A stretch of 64,000 bases of DNA from contig KV748178.1 of the NCBI GenBank assembly GCA_001692895.1, forward strand, positions 4,498,887 to 4,562,886, written 5' to 3'. Made by a program: the position numbers and the translations under genes. Positions within the stretch are counted from its first letter, which is position 1; each line of letters opens with the position of its first letter. Below, piece after piece: positions 10,330 to 20,799 of the stretch. Source of the stretch: Cenococcum geophilum 1.58. Taxonomy: Eukaryota > Ascomycota > Dothideomycetes > Gloniales > Gloniaceae. The notes beneath the pieces were generated by a model that saw only the letters and a program-made list of their open reading frames with translations, did no database searches and was not told the origin of the DNA.

Positions 10330-12600
10330 ATCTATATAGTATTCTTGATCTAACATAGTATATTAGCATTAGCCTTAAAACTCTTACTTAAATATTGCCT
10401 TGCCTATCTTCCGTTTAATTAATAGTCTAAAAGCCGCTCCATATCTTTTTTTAAAGATATTAGTAGTAGTATTAGCTTACTTTAGGAAGGTCTTCTATAC
10501 CTAATCTCTTGCCGGTCTCTTTAGCTTATTATATTTAAGTATAAGATGTATTCTGCTCTATATAGCTGCGTTAAATACGGTAATTCTGTTTGTTATAAGA
10601 AATATAATGCCTTAGAAATACTCCATCTATTATAGGAAGATAAATACTAGGCTGTTACGTTGGATATTATTTAAAGTTCTTTCTATAAGAAAGATATCGG
10701 CCTTGTCTAAAAGAAGGACAGCGCTCTAGCGGTAAACGTTCTTAACTATTAGAGCTAGGTTTTGTTTTAAATAAGCTAGATCTATATTAAGGTCTCCCAT
10801 ATAAGCCTTATTATAGTTAGACTGGTATATAAATATACTTATAAAGGGGAATAAACCACATAGAGGGGTCTCCTCTAAGATTCGGCAAGTGCTTTAGCTA
10901 TTAATATCTTTCCTACCCTAGGTGGGCCACTAAAACGGTTAGCCTTTAAAACAGCTAATACCTTACCAGAAAACTTACTATAGTAAGAAAATTAGGCCTT
11001 TCCCCTTCCCTTTAATTAAATTATTAAACTTTAATTTCCTGGACCTAGACTAGTAGCTCTTTACAAGTCCTTAAAGCACCATTTTCTTATCCTCCTTAAT
11101 TACGAGTAACTTAAATACTAAGGCATTTTATTTAATGTCCTTAATATTAGCGACGGCAAATTCACCTATTAGTGCTTGTATTAGTATATATAATTTGCTG
11201 GCTCTAGAAAAAGTATGTAAAAAGCCTAACCCTATTTTTTGTCTGCCAAACTAAAGGCCAGGGCTGTTAGTGGATAGATTAGGTACTTATTGTCTCCTAT
11301 CTTCTTAGGAACTAAACCCTAATTCTTTATGTCCCCTTGCCAATTGGTTCCTTAATTAATTACGTTTATTCTATACGCATCTATAGCGATTAGCTACTTG
11401 CCATAGTTAGGATTCTAATAATAAAATGCTATTACGTCCACTATAATACGGCCGCTTGTAGAAAATCTTAACGGGCTATCTTTAGTCTAGAAAAACGCGA
11501 TCCCTTTATATTTATAGTAGTTAATGCCTTTCAAAGATATAAACTTCCGGCCATTACTAATAAGATCCTGCTTTATCTCGGCTTGTCTCTTATAACGCTC
11601 TAGCGGAAATACCTTAGAGGACGTAATTTTTATAGTTAAACGGAATTCTGGAATAGAGTGGGTGGTTTTTACCTCGCTAAATGCCTTCCTATTATAGCCG
11701 AAATAGTAATAGTTAAGTTCGAAGCTCTTTTCGCTATAAAGTAAGGTTTTAAAGTTGCCTAAATTATATATAAGGTATCTTGGTTAATCTAAGCCTTCGT
11801 AAATTATAAGGATATGCGTATTTAGTTTAAATAAGGCCCAAAGAAGATTAAAATTAATTTCGCTATGGTCCAGAAGTGGTAGGAGACTATTAGTTATAGG
11901 CGCGAAATAGTCTTTAAGGAATCTTAGTACCCCCTAAAGGTGCTTGGCGCCGATTAAGTTGGGAGAAAAACTCTTCTAATATATTTTTAACTAGGGTAGG
12001 AAATTAAATATAAGGTTTATAGGAATCTAGAAGTTAAATTAGAATAAGCTATATCTATAAAAAGGTCNACTTACTATAGGNTTNTNTTCNNAAAGNGAGA
12101 TNGCTTATACGCCGTTTAGCACCACCTATAAGGCGTCTCTTACTTCTCCTAAATTTATGCTTAGGTATATGCTATAGTCTTTCTTATCCTTTTCTAGCTT
12201 AAAGTTAGTATTTAAGTTAATATATTTAAAGGCACCTAAGAAACAGACTAAATTTCTTCTAAAGGATATAAATATACTAATTATATATATTATACTTACT
12301 TAACGTATCCAGCGAAGTCTCTATAGTTTTATACTGGCAGCTTTATTTATCCTAGCTATAGTAGACGCTATATTAGCGTATTTCTAAGTATATCTTGGGG
12401 ATTTCGCGAGTATATATCTTATTTAACACCTTAACTTTAACTTTGGAATCTCTTACTTCGCGTATCTCTTTAACCCTTAAACTTATAGGGGGAGGTAAAG
12501 AAGGTAGAGGAGGTAGAGAAGGTAGAGGAGGTAGAGAAGGTAGAGGAGGTAGAGAAGGTAGAGGAGGTTAGGCCACTTAGACTATCTTTAATACAGCTAC
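10330..12600 (-). pseudogene. DUF7025 / AAA+ ATPase gene, RIP-degraded
   Basis: The minus strand holds, in order, a proline-rich N-terminal segment (the 18-bp repeat at 12490-12570 reads PPLPSLPPLPS), a DUF7025-like domain (about 11700-11380, with SIPEFRLTIKITSSKVFPLE, GRKFISLKGI and YKYKGIAF) and an AAA+ ATPase core. The core shows a Walker A remnant GPPRVGK (about 10931-10905) and a Walker B-type AVLLLDKADIFLIE (about 10722-10685). Known fungal proteins with this architecture are ~650-900 residues, which suits the span. Several motif residues look altered by RIP (for example E to K after LLLD), and in-frame TAA/TAG stops are frequent, so it is a pseudogene. It may be a host paralogue or cargo carried into the repeat region. 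A run of ambiguous bases lies at 12068-12103. Confidence 0.7.
12490..12570. repeat. 18-bp GGTAGAGGAGGTAGAGAA repeat
   Basis: About four tandem copies. They sit in the N-terminal part of the AAA+ ATPase pseudogene, where the minus strand would encode a Pro/Leu/Ser-rich repeat. Confidence 0.85.
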
Positions 12601-13440
12601 AAGCATTTTAACTATAAGATATTACGCTAACTGCCTATAATATAGATATGTTTAGCTTAGGCTACTAGGGGGGGTATTATAAGGCAGTAAAGGCGCTAGC
12701 GTAACGGGCTTAGATACGACTGGCATTATTACTCTATAAAGCTTTAGTAACGTAACACTAATCTAAAAAAGGAGCTAAGTGGAAAGAGGAGCTAGATGGT
12801 ATTATTTTTTAGGCCAGATCTGCCCTTTCCTTATATAACATAAGCTGTGCTATAAGTGTCTTTATACCCCTCTTCTAGTAATAGGCTACCCTCCCTAATT
12901 AATCCTAGCAGACTTTAGTTAAGACACGTTAATATTATCTCTATTGTAGTAAATAAAGCTATAGTATACGTGCTTGCTGTACCTATAGAAATAGTCCCCT
13001 AGCTTATATATAGGATTTCAACTCCAGCACTAGAGCGAGCTTAAAAAAGGACATCGCCTAAAGTATAGAAGTGCTCTAATTAACATATAGGAGATAGGTA
13101 ATGTCTTAGGTTAAATTAAAAATATAAGTGCAGAATTAGTGCTAGTAATGCTAGCTAGATTATAGTAAGCGATCCAGCTATGCATTGTTTAGCTAGGCAT
13201 TGTTTAGCTAGGGAAAGTGGCACATAATTAGGTTAACCGTCCCGTCCCGTCTCGTCTTGTCTTATCTCTTCCTTTCCCTTCCCTTCCCGTCCCTTCCTCC
13301 TTCCCTTCCTCCTTCCCTTTTTATCTCTTCTCGTCCCGCTCTTTCTTATCCCAGCTCTCTTTATCCTTCTCTTTATTCTTAGTTAAACTTCTAATAGCGC
13401 CAAATAACTAGTTTTATAAGCTACTTCATCAGGAAAATGT
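12600..13440. other. Upstream region with pyrimidine-rich tract
   Basis: No gene recognised. From about 13236 to 13400 the plus strand is a long C/T-rich tract (CGTCCCGTCTCGTC..., CCCTTCCTCCTTCCC...). It lies about 600-800 bp upstream of the minus-strand AAA+ pseudogene and may be low-complexity sequence or an old promoter element. AGCTATGCATTGTTTAGCTA-like duplicated pieces occur near 13168-13212. Confidence 0.5.
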
Positions 13441-13560
13441 TTATGCCTCCTGACAGTACTGACAGGCTCCTAACAGCTCCTGTCAGGGCTGCCAGGATCT
13501 CCAGGAGACACTCACACTCGGCGTCCTGTTAGGAACCTGTCAGGAGGCGCCCGGACCACT
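13440..13560. repeat. TCCTGTCAGGA-type palindromic motif cluster
   Basis: Repeated CCTGACAG, CTGACAGG and CCTGTCAGG pieces begin the GC-rich island. The same motif recurs at 15484-15575 on the far side of the arrays, so the motif brackets the island. Confidence 0.65.
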
Positions 13561-13686
13561 AGGACCTCTAGGACCTCCAGGACCTCCAGGACCATCAGGA
13601 CCATCAGGACCATTAGGACTATTAGGACTATCAGGACTATCAGGACCATCAGGACAATTAGGACAATTAGAACAATCAGGATAATA
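13551..13686. repeat. 9-bp repeat AGGACCATC, about 15 copies
   Basis: Units such as GGACCTCCA, GGACCATCA and GGACTATTA follow each other in strict 9-bp phase. The plus strand would read Gly-X-Y triplets like collagen, but there is no start codon and the frame soon closes, so no gene is called. Confidence 0.85.
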
Positions 13687-13689
13687 ATT

Positions 13690-13985
13690 AAATAATAAAA
13701 ATTCTAGATTTTAAAATAAGATATTTTAATACTCTAGTATTTATAGCAGTTAAAATATAAAAATTAGTTCAATTTTAGGCCCTATTCTATATACAGGATG
13801 CTTTAAGCTATCTAAATAATCCAAATCGATCCTTCCTACCTACCCCTATGTCCGTGTCTGTGTCTGTGTCTACTCAGGCGTCGAGCGATCGATTGAGGGG
13901 GAAGCCTTCGCAGAGGCTCCAAATCGTCGATTGGCGGTGTTCCCGATAATCCGCCGGTCGTGTACTGATTTCCTAACTAGGCCTA
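13690..13985. other. Non-repetitive part of the GC-rich island
   Basis: The first half is AT-rich. From about 13850 the composition rises in GC with a TGTGTC microsatellite (13853-13872). No gene was recognised and open frames are short. Confidence 0.4.
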
Positions 13986-14160
13986 GTGCCTGTCCTACCT
14001 GTCCTGCCTGTCCTGCCTGTCCTGCCTGTCCTGCCTGTCCTACCTGTCCTACCTGTCTTACCATCCTACCTGTTCGTGCCTACCTGTCTGTGCCTGCCTG
14101 TGCCTGCCTGTGCCTGCCTGTCGTGCCTACCTGTCTATGCCTACCTGTCTGTATCTGTAA
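13986..14160. repeat. 9-bp CCTGTCCTG array plus CTGTGCCTGC repeats
   Basis: About eight CCTGTCCTG units (to ~14060) grade into TGCCTGCC/TACCTGTC units. Open frames in both directions are periodic (CPACPA, LPVLPV, GQAGQA) and are explained by the array. Confidence 0.85.
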
Positions 14161-14183
14161 TTCGGGGGAGAGGTCGGCCCGAT

Positions 14184-14413
14184 CGAAGGCTCTGCTTAAT
14201 TCGATTACGATTAATTATATTAATTCAAATCGTTCTCTATGGGCGTTCGCTGGCTGTACGTTTGAACGGTGGTCGTCTGGGGTGCCTCCCTAGGAGGCCT
14301 TGATTCGATTCGGTGATGGGCCAATATCAAAGCTCTGGTTTAATTTGATCGATTAATTAATTGAATCGTTTGTGGTATTCGCTGGCTGGTTATTCGAAAG
14401 GTCGTCGTCTAGT
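14184..14413. repeat. Diverged ~95-bp direct duplication
   Basis: 14184-14280 and 14326-14413 share AGGCTCTG..TTAATT, GATTAATTA, CAAATCGTT-like and TTCGCTGGCTG pieces in the same order. It lies immediately before the 20-bp array. No gene seen. Confidence 0.6.
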
Positions 14414-14592
14414 TCTGGTAACGGTCGTCTAGTTCTAGTAACGGTTGTCTGGCTCTAGGACGGTCATCTGGTTCTGGCGACGGTCGTCTAGTTCTGGCGA
14501 CGGTCATCTGGTTCTGGCGACGGTCGTCTAATTCTGGCGACGGTCATCTGGTTCTGGCGACGGCCGTCTAGTTCTAGCGACGGTCCTCTGCT
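14400..14592. repeat. 20-bp GGTCGTCTAGTTCTGGCGAC array
   Basis: About nine units, with alternating GGTCGTCTAG and GGTCATCTGG variants giving a 40-bp higher-order period. The unit is GC-rich and little affected by RIP. Confidence 0.9.
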
Positions 14593-14727
14593 GGCTGCCG
14601 TTCTAGTGCCTCCTAAGGTAGGGAGGATGTAAGGAAGGGTAAAAAATAAGGTAGCTACAAAGGGGGTAGCTTGGCAGAGGCACGTGTAGGGCTATCGGGA
14701 ATATAGCGGGGACCCGATAGTAATGTG

Positions 14728-15438
14728 TGTCATGCGGAGCTTCGTGTAGAGCCTCCGTACGCAGAGCTTCGCGCAGAGCCTCGTGCAGAGCCTCGTGCAG
14801 AGCCTTTGTACGTAGAGCCTTCGTGTAGAGTTTCGTATAGAGCTTTGCGCAGAGCTTCGTGTGAGGCTTCGTATAGAGCTTTATGCAGAGCTCCGTGCAG
14901 AGCCTCTGTACGTAGAGCTTTGTGTAGAGCTTCGTGTAGAGCTTTGTGTAGAGCTTCGTGTAGAGCTTCGTGTAGAGCTTCGTGTAGAGCTTCGTGTAGA
15001 GCTTCGTGAGAGCTTCGTGTAGAGCTTCGTGCAGAAGCTCGTGCAGAGCCTCTGTACGCAGAGCTTCGTGTAGAGCCTCGTGTAGAGCCTCGTGCAAAGC
15101 TTCGTGCAAAGCTTCGTACAGAGCTTCGTGTAGAGCTTCGTGTAGAGCTTCGTGTAGAGCTTCGTGCAGAGCTTCCGGCAGAGCTTCGTGCAGAGCTTCG
15201 TGCAGAGCTTCGTGCAGAGCTTCGTGCAGAGCTTCGTGCAGAGCTTCGTGCAGAGCTTCGTGCAGAGCTTCGTGCAGAGCTTCGTGCAGAGCTTCGTGCA
15301 GAGCTTCGTGCAGAGCTTCGTGCAGAGCTTCGTGCCAGAGCTTCGTGCAGAGCTTCGTGCAGAGCTTCGTGCAGAGCTTCGTGCAGAGCTTCGTGCAGAG
15401 CTTCGTGCAGAGCTTCGTGCAGAGCCTCGTGCAGAGCC
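14728..15438. repeat. 12-bp AGCTTCGTGCAG array, about 58 copies
   Basis: Highly regular array. The left part (14728-15160) is heterogeneous with many GTGTAG units. The right part (15175-15420) is nearly homogeneous GTGCAG, with one unit carrying an extra C at ~15332. The unit has no stop in any of the six frames, so it produces long periodic open frames (RASC, SFVQ, LRAE; LHEA and TKLY in reverse) that are not evidence of genes. Confidence 0.95.
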
Positions 15439-15483
15439 TTAGTAGTGTTGCTTTTTGGGGGGGGGGGTGTCGCTTGGGGGGGT

Positions 15484-15575
15484 TCCTGTCAGGAGCCTGT
15501 CAGGAGCGCATCAGGATGGTAGGGTCCTGTCAGGAGCCTGTCAGGACGATCAGGAGGCCTCCAGGATCTTGGCAC
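15484..15575. repeat. Second TCCTGTCAGGAGCC motif cluster
   Basis: At least four CCTGTCAGGA units, preceded by a poly-G run (15457-15466). It mirrors the cluster at 13440-13560 and closes the GC-rich island. Confidence 0.7.
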
Positions 15576-15589
15576 CCCAACAAAATGCT

Positions 15590-18500
15590 GATGTTAAGGA
15601 AAAAAGAAAGACGTTTAATGCTAATACGTATCCATTACCCTCCTACCAGAACGACGCGTTTAAATTGTGCCTTAAGGTGCTATAAGAAAATATAATATCC
15701 TTAAAGAAACGATTAGGCTCGTAACGAAGTATAAGGCTATATACACGCACTCTATTAACAGACGTTTTCATCGGCTTAGGTCCTAAAGTATTCTTCCTAT
15801 ATACTTTAGCAGCGCTTATCTTAAAGCTGGCAACAGTATTAGTAAAAAACCTCCTCTAAGCGCTTTAAGGATAGTAGGAGAATTGCCCTTACCCCCGCGG
15901 TCTTATAGTTGCTATAAGTACACTTTATAAAGCTAATTTAATTAGCAGGTTAATTCCTTCGCCTCTAAAACGTCTGTCTTTAGAGGTAGATCCCTCTACT
16001 AGTATAAAAGAGCTTTATATTTTAAATAAGTTATTAATAAATATTAGCCTAAGACTTTTAGTTATTTAGTTATTAGAGAGGCATTCTAAAGCTCTAATTT
16101 TTTAGGACGCTTATTAAACGCTTAGTATACAAGTCTTTGGTACTCGTTAATTAGTTACTTATATATTTTAGAGCCAGATTTATTATAAAAGGAAAGTATA
16201 ATCTTATCTAATAATTCTAAAACTAATAGTTGGATACCTTGTTCCCCAAATTTAATATATTAATACTTATCTAAGATAAACGCCTTTCCTAAGAGTCCTC
16301 TAAGCGCCATTATGCTAGCGTATTATTAAGTTATAGATAAACTATTATTAAAGCGTCCCTAGTTGGAATTATAGTAGACTTTAGGTCTATAAAATGACCT
16401 TTAATAAGATATTGCATGTATAGTTAATATTAAATAGGAAATCCAATATTGCTAAAGGAGGGCTAGTACTTTTCTTTCTTATTTATAAGGTACTATATAA
16501 TTAAAAATCTCCCTAAGCTATTTTGCACCGGGATATAGATAAGTAATTTATAGAGAAAGGAAAAGAAGAGAAAAGGACTAGCGGTTATAAATTGCCTGTC
16601 TATATACCTGCTAAAAAAGAAAAATAAGGACACTCTCTTTATAATTAGGATCGGCTACTAAGATAGATTTAATATCTCCAATTTGTTTGGTCTAGGGGAC
16701 CTAGGTATTCCTCTATAAGGAAGCTATAAAAGAAGCTAGAGATTAACTCTTATCTATAAATAAATAGCATATATCGCTTCGGATTACCATTTATTACTAC
16801 CTTTTTTTAAACTTAATCTCTGCCTTTATAGAGTAAAAAAACTACTACTAACCGAAATATAAAAATACGCCCAAGTTACTAGCCCTATCTCTTCTACACG
16901 GCAACCCTGCCCTTTACTTTTATAACTTTAGAAAAAGAGTATACCTATAATAATCTAGCTTTGGCTTGCCGAACGCGTCTTTAATAAGACTTAAGGGCAT
17001 CTTTAAAATTTAAAGGCCCGCTTTTATAAACCTAGGTAGGCTTCTAAGCCACCTTATATTTACGCCCTAACTTAATTATTCTTTCCCCTAGAATATTATT
17101 AATCTTCCATTTATTATCTAAGCTTATTTTATTAATTTTGTCTTTTTTAGTCCGGGTATAACGCTTTATAGTAGGCTCTGGATTTAAAACGTTACTTTAA
17201 TTACTAATAACGCCACTACTATTACCGTCCTCGCTCTTATTATAAGTACAATTACTAGCCTTATTACGCGACGGTTTAATGCTATAGAGAAGGGTAGGCT
17301 TCTAAAGTAAAGGGCTAGTAGGCTGTGGAGTAGATACCGCTTACTAGTTAACTTATAGGTATTAAGAGTTAAGGTTAGGGATAGGAGGGATAGGGGGGCT
17401 AGAAGATTAGTCTTTATAATAGGCGAGTGGCCTTTATTACTTTTAGGAACATGGACTATTATTACCCTTACCGCCCTCACCACCCCTATTACTCTTTTTG
17501 GCAGGGTTATTAGAATTAGAATTAATAATATTATCCCACTTAAGCTTCCGCTTCCTTAGTATAAAGAATAATTCACCTCCTATATTCTCTTTTTTATAAT
17601 TACCCTCCTCCCTAATAAGCGGATTGTCTATATATTATAGTTATTAAGTTATAGTAACGATATTTTTAATATCCATAACTTACTAATATTATCTGTATTA
17701 TTGGCTATTAAGGAGTCTTAGTTAGTTACTACGTAGGTCTCTAACTTCTATATAGCCTAGGGGATAGTTATAATATCGGTTCCCTTAGCTAGGCTATCTA
17801 TTTCATTAACGTCTTCTACTGTAGGTTTGAGATGGTTATATATAAATACGCCAAAGAGATCTTCCAGCTCCTCTAAAGAAGGTAACTCCTTATCCTTATC
17901 GTCCTTATCACTGCGGTTATTTCCGCCACCTAATAATTGTTAAGCAAGGCCGTTATATAGGGGGGAAGTGTATACCTAACCCATAAGGTGCTAGTTAATC
18001 GCCGACTTTATTAGCTTTGTTACTAGTATTACCGACTCTATTACCTTTAGCTTTAGGTTCTAAGTCTAGGTTAGCTATATTATCTTTAATAAATATTGGA
18101 TTCGCTGCTAACTGTTAGACATATTTATAGTTATTAGGGAAAAAAGGAGGGGATAATTACTAAATTACCTTAATTGCTTCCTCTAGCGTCTTAGCTGTTA
18201 CTTATATTCTTATAAATATCTTTATATTTGTTAAAAGCCTTAGGATCTACAGGTTCCTTATTAGGTGAAATGGTTAAAAAAGGTAATATAAAATAACTTA
18301 CCTAAGCACAACTAGGCTAAATATTTCACAAAATTATCTCTTAAAGGGAAACGAGGTACTCTCCCCTTTTTCGTCCTCTTTTAGGTATATTATTTACATT
18401 TGCCTTAGAAGCCGTAATTGCATAATGCTAAGAAGCCTTTAGTTTTTTAGGTGGTGTAGTGTAGAAGTTAATATTATTAAGTAAAATTCCTAAATAAAAA

Positions 18501-20269
18501 CGAAGGGGTTAAGAAGATACTACTATTGCTACCGCCATTGTTATTAGAATTATTATTGCCTTATGCCTTTCTAATAGCCCTAAAGGACGGGTTACGCTAG
18601 GCTTTTAAGTCCATAAATTTACGCTAGTCCCCTCTTCGCTACTAGCTTATATCCGCAGTATCTATACTAAAATAACCCTACTAGCTTAATAACGAATCAA
18701 AACGTATAATTTACGCTCCGTTGGCAATTACCGTTTATAACGTATAAAGGTTTGTACGGGCTTAAACTATTATAAGATTAACGCCTATTAGGAAACTGAG
18801 ATTAAGACCTAACTAACTAAGCTAGCATATTTGGCCTCTAATAGGGGCATCGCACTAAGCCTCCTTATTAAGGAGGTTGGTAGCGAAGTACCTTCTCTAT
18901 TCTTATTCTTTAGAGTTAGGGCTAGTACTAATATATCCGTTTTTTAACCTAACCATACTAGCAAACTAGATCTCTTATATTAGATCCTTTGTAAGACTAT
19001 AGTTCCTAGGGTTAGATAAGTAGAGGGCGTGCTATAATTCTGCTATAAGTATTAAAAAACACTTTAAGCAATAAGGGCATCCTTAAATCTCTCCCTAGGA
19101 TCTAAGGAACTTCCTTAGTCACACTTTACAGAGCCTATAGCCGCTACTTAACCTCCCAAATATATATAAAAGCCTCGCTTTTACCCTTACCTATAGCTAG
19201 ATGTTATAAATAATATAAGGGGGCAGATAGCGTAAGTAGATTAGGCAATTACGCCCGTATCCATCTTACTGCGCCCTTTTAGCTAATACAGCTACCGTAT
19301 AAAGTCCGTCTCTATTAGGAGATTAAATGCGCGAATTTTTCTCTAGTATTTATTAGCTAAGAGTAAGATTATAATACCGGCTCCACTAGAAGTTAGGCTG
19401 TGCTACTAGATAGGTTATTTACCCCTAGATTCCGCCTTATAAGTCTTAGGTCTATATAAAGGATATTTTCCGTATAACCTATACCTCCTTAGCTAAATAG
19501 GGGGCTAGATTAGACTAAAGCCCGGCAGCTTCTCTAATTATTAGGAAAGAGTAAGGTCTAAATTTAGGTTAAGAAGGCGCTAAAAAGGGTAAGGGCTTTT
19601 AGCTTTTAGCGGCGCAGCTTTAACTAAGCTAAGTAACTAGCATTAGCCTATAGTTTTGCTAAGGACCCACTTCGGCGTCTAGCTTCGCCTTTATTATAAT
19701 ACTGTAATGCGATACTACCTAATGTATCCCGTAGCTTATAGTAGCTATAACCTATATAATCTATTACTAGGCGGTTCTTAGCATAGCCTTATAGCTAATT
19801 ATGGCTGTTCCGACAGGGATTAAGTCGTATATTATAGTTATATCTAAGATACTGCTAGAGGTGGAGGTAAAGAAGAGAATAAATAGAAATATTATTCCGG
19901 TATACTAATTAGTAGGGGATATAGGTAGGAGGAGAGGAGAGAGAAAAAAGGAGGAATACGGTAGGACCGAAGCATATATTAATATTAGAAGAAAGTATAA
20001 ATATATCCTATAAAAAGGGCGGAAGAGTTATATTACTAGGTAATTATTAGTATAAAACATGCGGAGATTAGGGAAGGTAGGTAGAGTACCTATATAGACG
20101 CTAAGGGGATGGAAAATGCCTTATAGCTAATAGTTAGGGTCTAAGGTAGCACGGTAGCGGGAAAGAAAGGAGGAGATAGAGCGTAAAGGTAAAAGTAGCA
20201 AGGGAGAAGGCCTTTTATAGTTAAGGTTAAGGTTAGGTCTTAGCTAAACTAGGGTAGAAAAGCGAGCGC
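15590..20269 (-). other. Unidentified RIP-degraded sequence, probably once coding
   Basis: No family recognised. On the minus strand several long stretches read as protein if TAA/TAG are tolerated. Examples are a Lys/Asp/Glu-rich segment (about 17935-17700, with DKDDKDKELPSLEELEDLFG) and a Tyr-, Arg- and Leu-rich segment (about 19790-19560, with YYKLRDTLGSIALQYYNKGE). A 99-codon open stretch at 17483-17184 is part of this. A plus-sense reading about 15570-16250 also looks partly protein-like. These may be one or more old genes or transposon proteins. The right edge is the AGCGC target site of Gypsy-A. Confidence 0.4.
20265..20269. repeat. Target-site duplication AGCGC (Gypsy-A, left)
   Basis: The five bases directly before the left LTR match 44616-44620 directly after the right LTR. 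This fixes both ends of Gypsy-A despite 16.3 kb of nested DNA between them. Confidence 0.85.
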
Positions 20270-20421
20270 TATAATAAAGCCTTATAGTAGGAACTACGGT
20301 AGACTTATTAATAGGTTAGGTATATAGGTAAATAGAAAAGTTAATAATAATAATATAACTAGTAAAGTGGTTGCCTAATAGATTAACTCTAATTATATTC
20401 TAAGATTTATTATAAGGAAGG
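20270..20421 (-). repeat. Gypsy-A 3' LTR, first part
   Basis: 152 bp matching 44195-44346. The alignment stops at the GAAGG target site of Gypsy-B and resumes at 28214. Confidence 0.85.
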
Positions 20422-20799
20422 TGTAAGAGGCCAGCCTAACTGGAACGTATGATTATCTAATCGACAGTGTCACCGGTAAGTAGAAGGTAAGTCGAAGGTA
20501 AATAGAAGGTAAGTTAAAGGTAGAATAAGTTTCACGTATTAAAGGACAAATGCTTCTGACTACTTCTATTTAGAGACTAATCGCTAGTTCTTCTCTAGAG
20601 GAGAACTAGCTCCCTATATAATCTTTTTAAGACGCTAGTAAAACCCTTTACCCCTTATCTGTCTGACTGTGTCTTTTGGGACGTAGATGGAATATAGGTG
20701 AGACCTCCTTCTGGAATATAGATGAGACCTCCTTCTGGAACATAGATGAGACCTCCTTCTATCTTATCTAATATGTACCTTCTAGGGAATTCCGTTATA
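20422..20799 (-). repeat. Gypsy-B 3' LTR
   Basis: 378 bp, starting TGTAAGAGGCC and ending TTCCGTTATA. It contains GTAAGTAGAAG-type short repeats (about 20474-20520) and three 25-bp units with GAGACCTCCTTCTGGAA (about 20683-20760). Confidence 0.9.

Noticed and set aside
13551-13686. Collagen-like Gly-X-Y reading of the 9-bp repeat
   Set aside because: No start codon upstream in frame, a nearby stop, and the surrounding island is built of other simple arrays.
13931-14303. Overlapping 105- and 120-codon plus-strand frames (CPACPA, LPVLPV)
   Set aside because: Both are readings of the CCTGTCCTG array. Two overlapping frames are open for the same reason.
14603-15109. 168-codon minus-strand open frame (LHEALHEA..., TKLYTKLY...)
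   Set aside because: It is the translation of the 12-bp array, which lacks stops in every frame. There is no non-repeat domain.
15006-15695. 229-codon plus-strand open frame (RASCRASC... then SFVQSFVQ...)
   Set aside because: Array artefact. The frame changes repeat register at a 1-bp length change, and the tail is short unrelated sequence.
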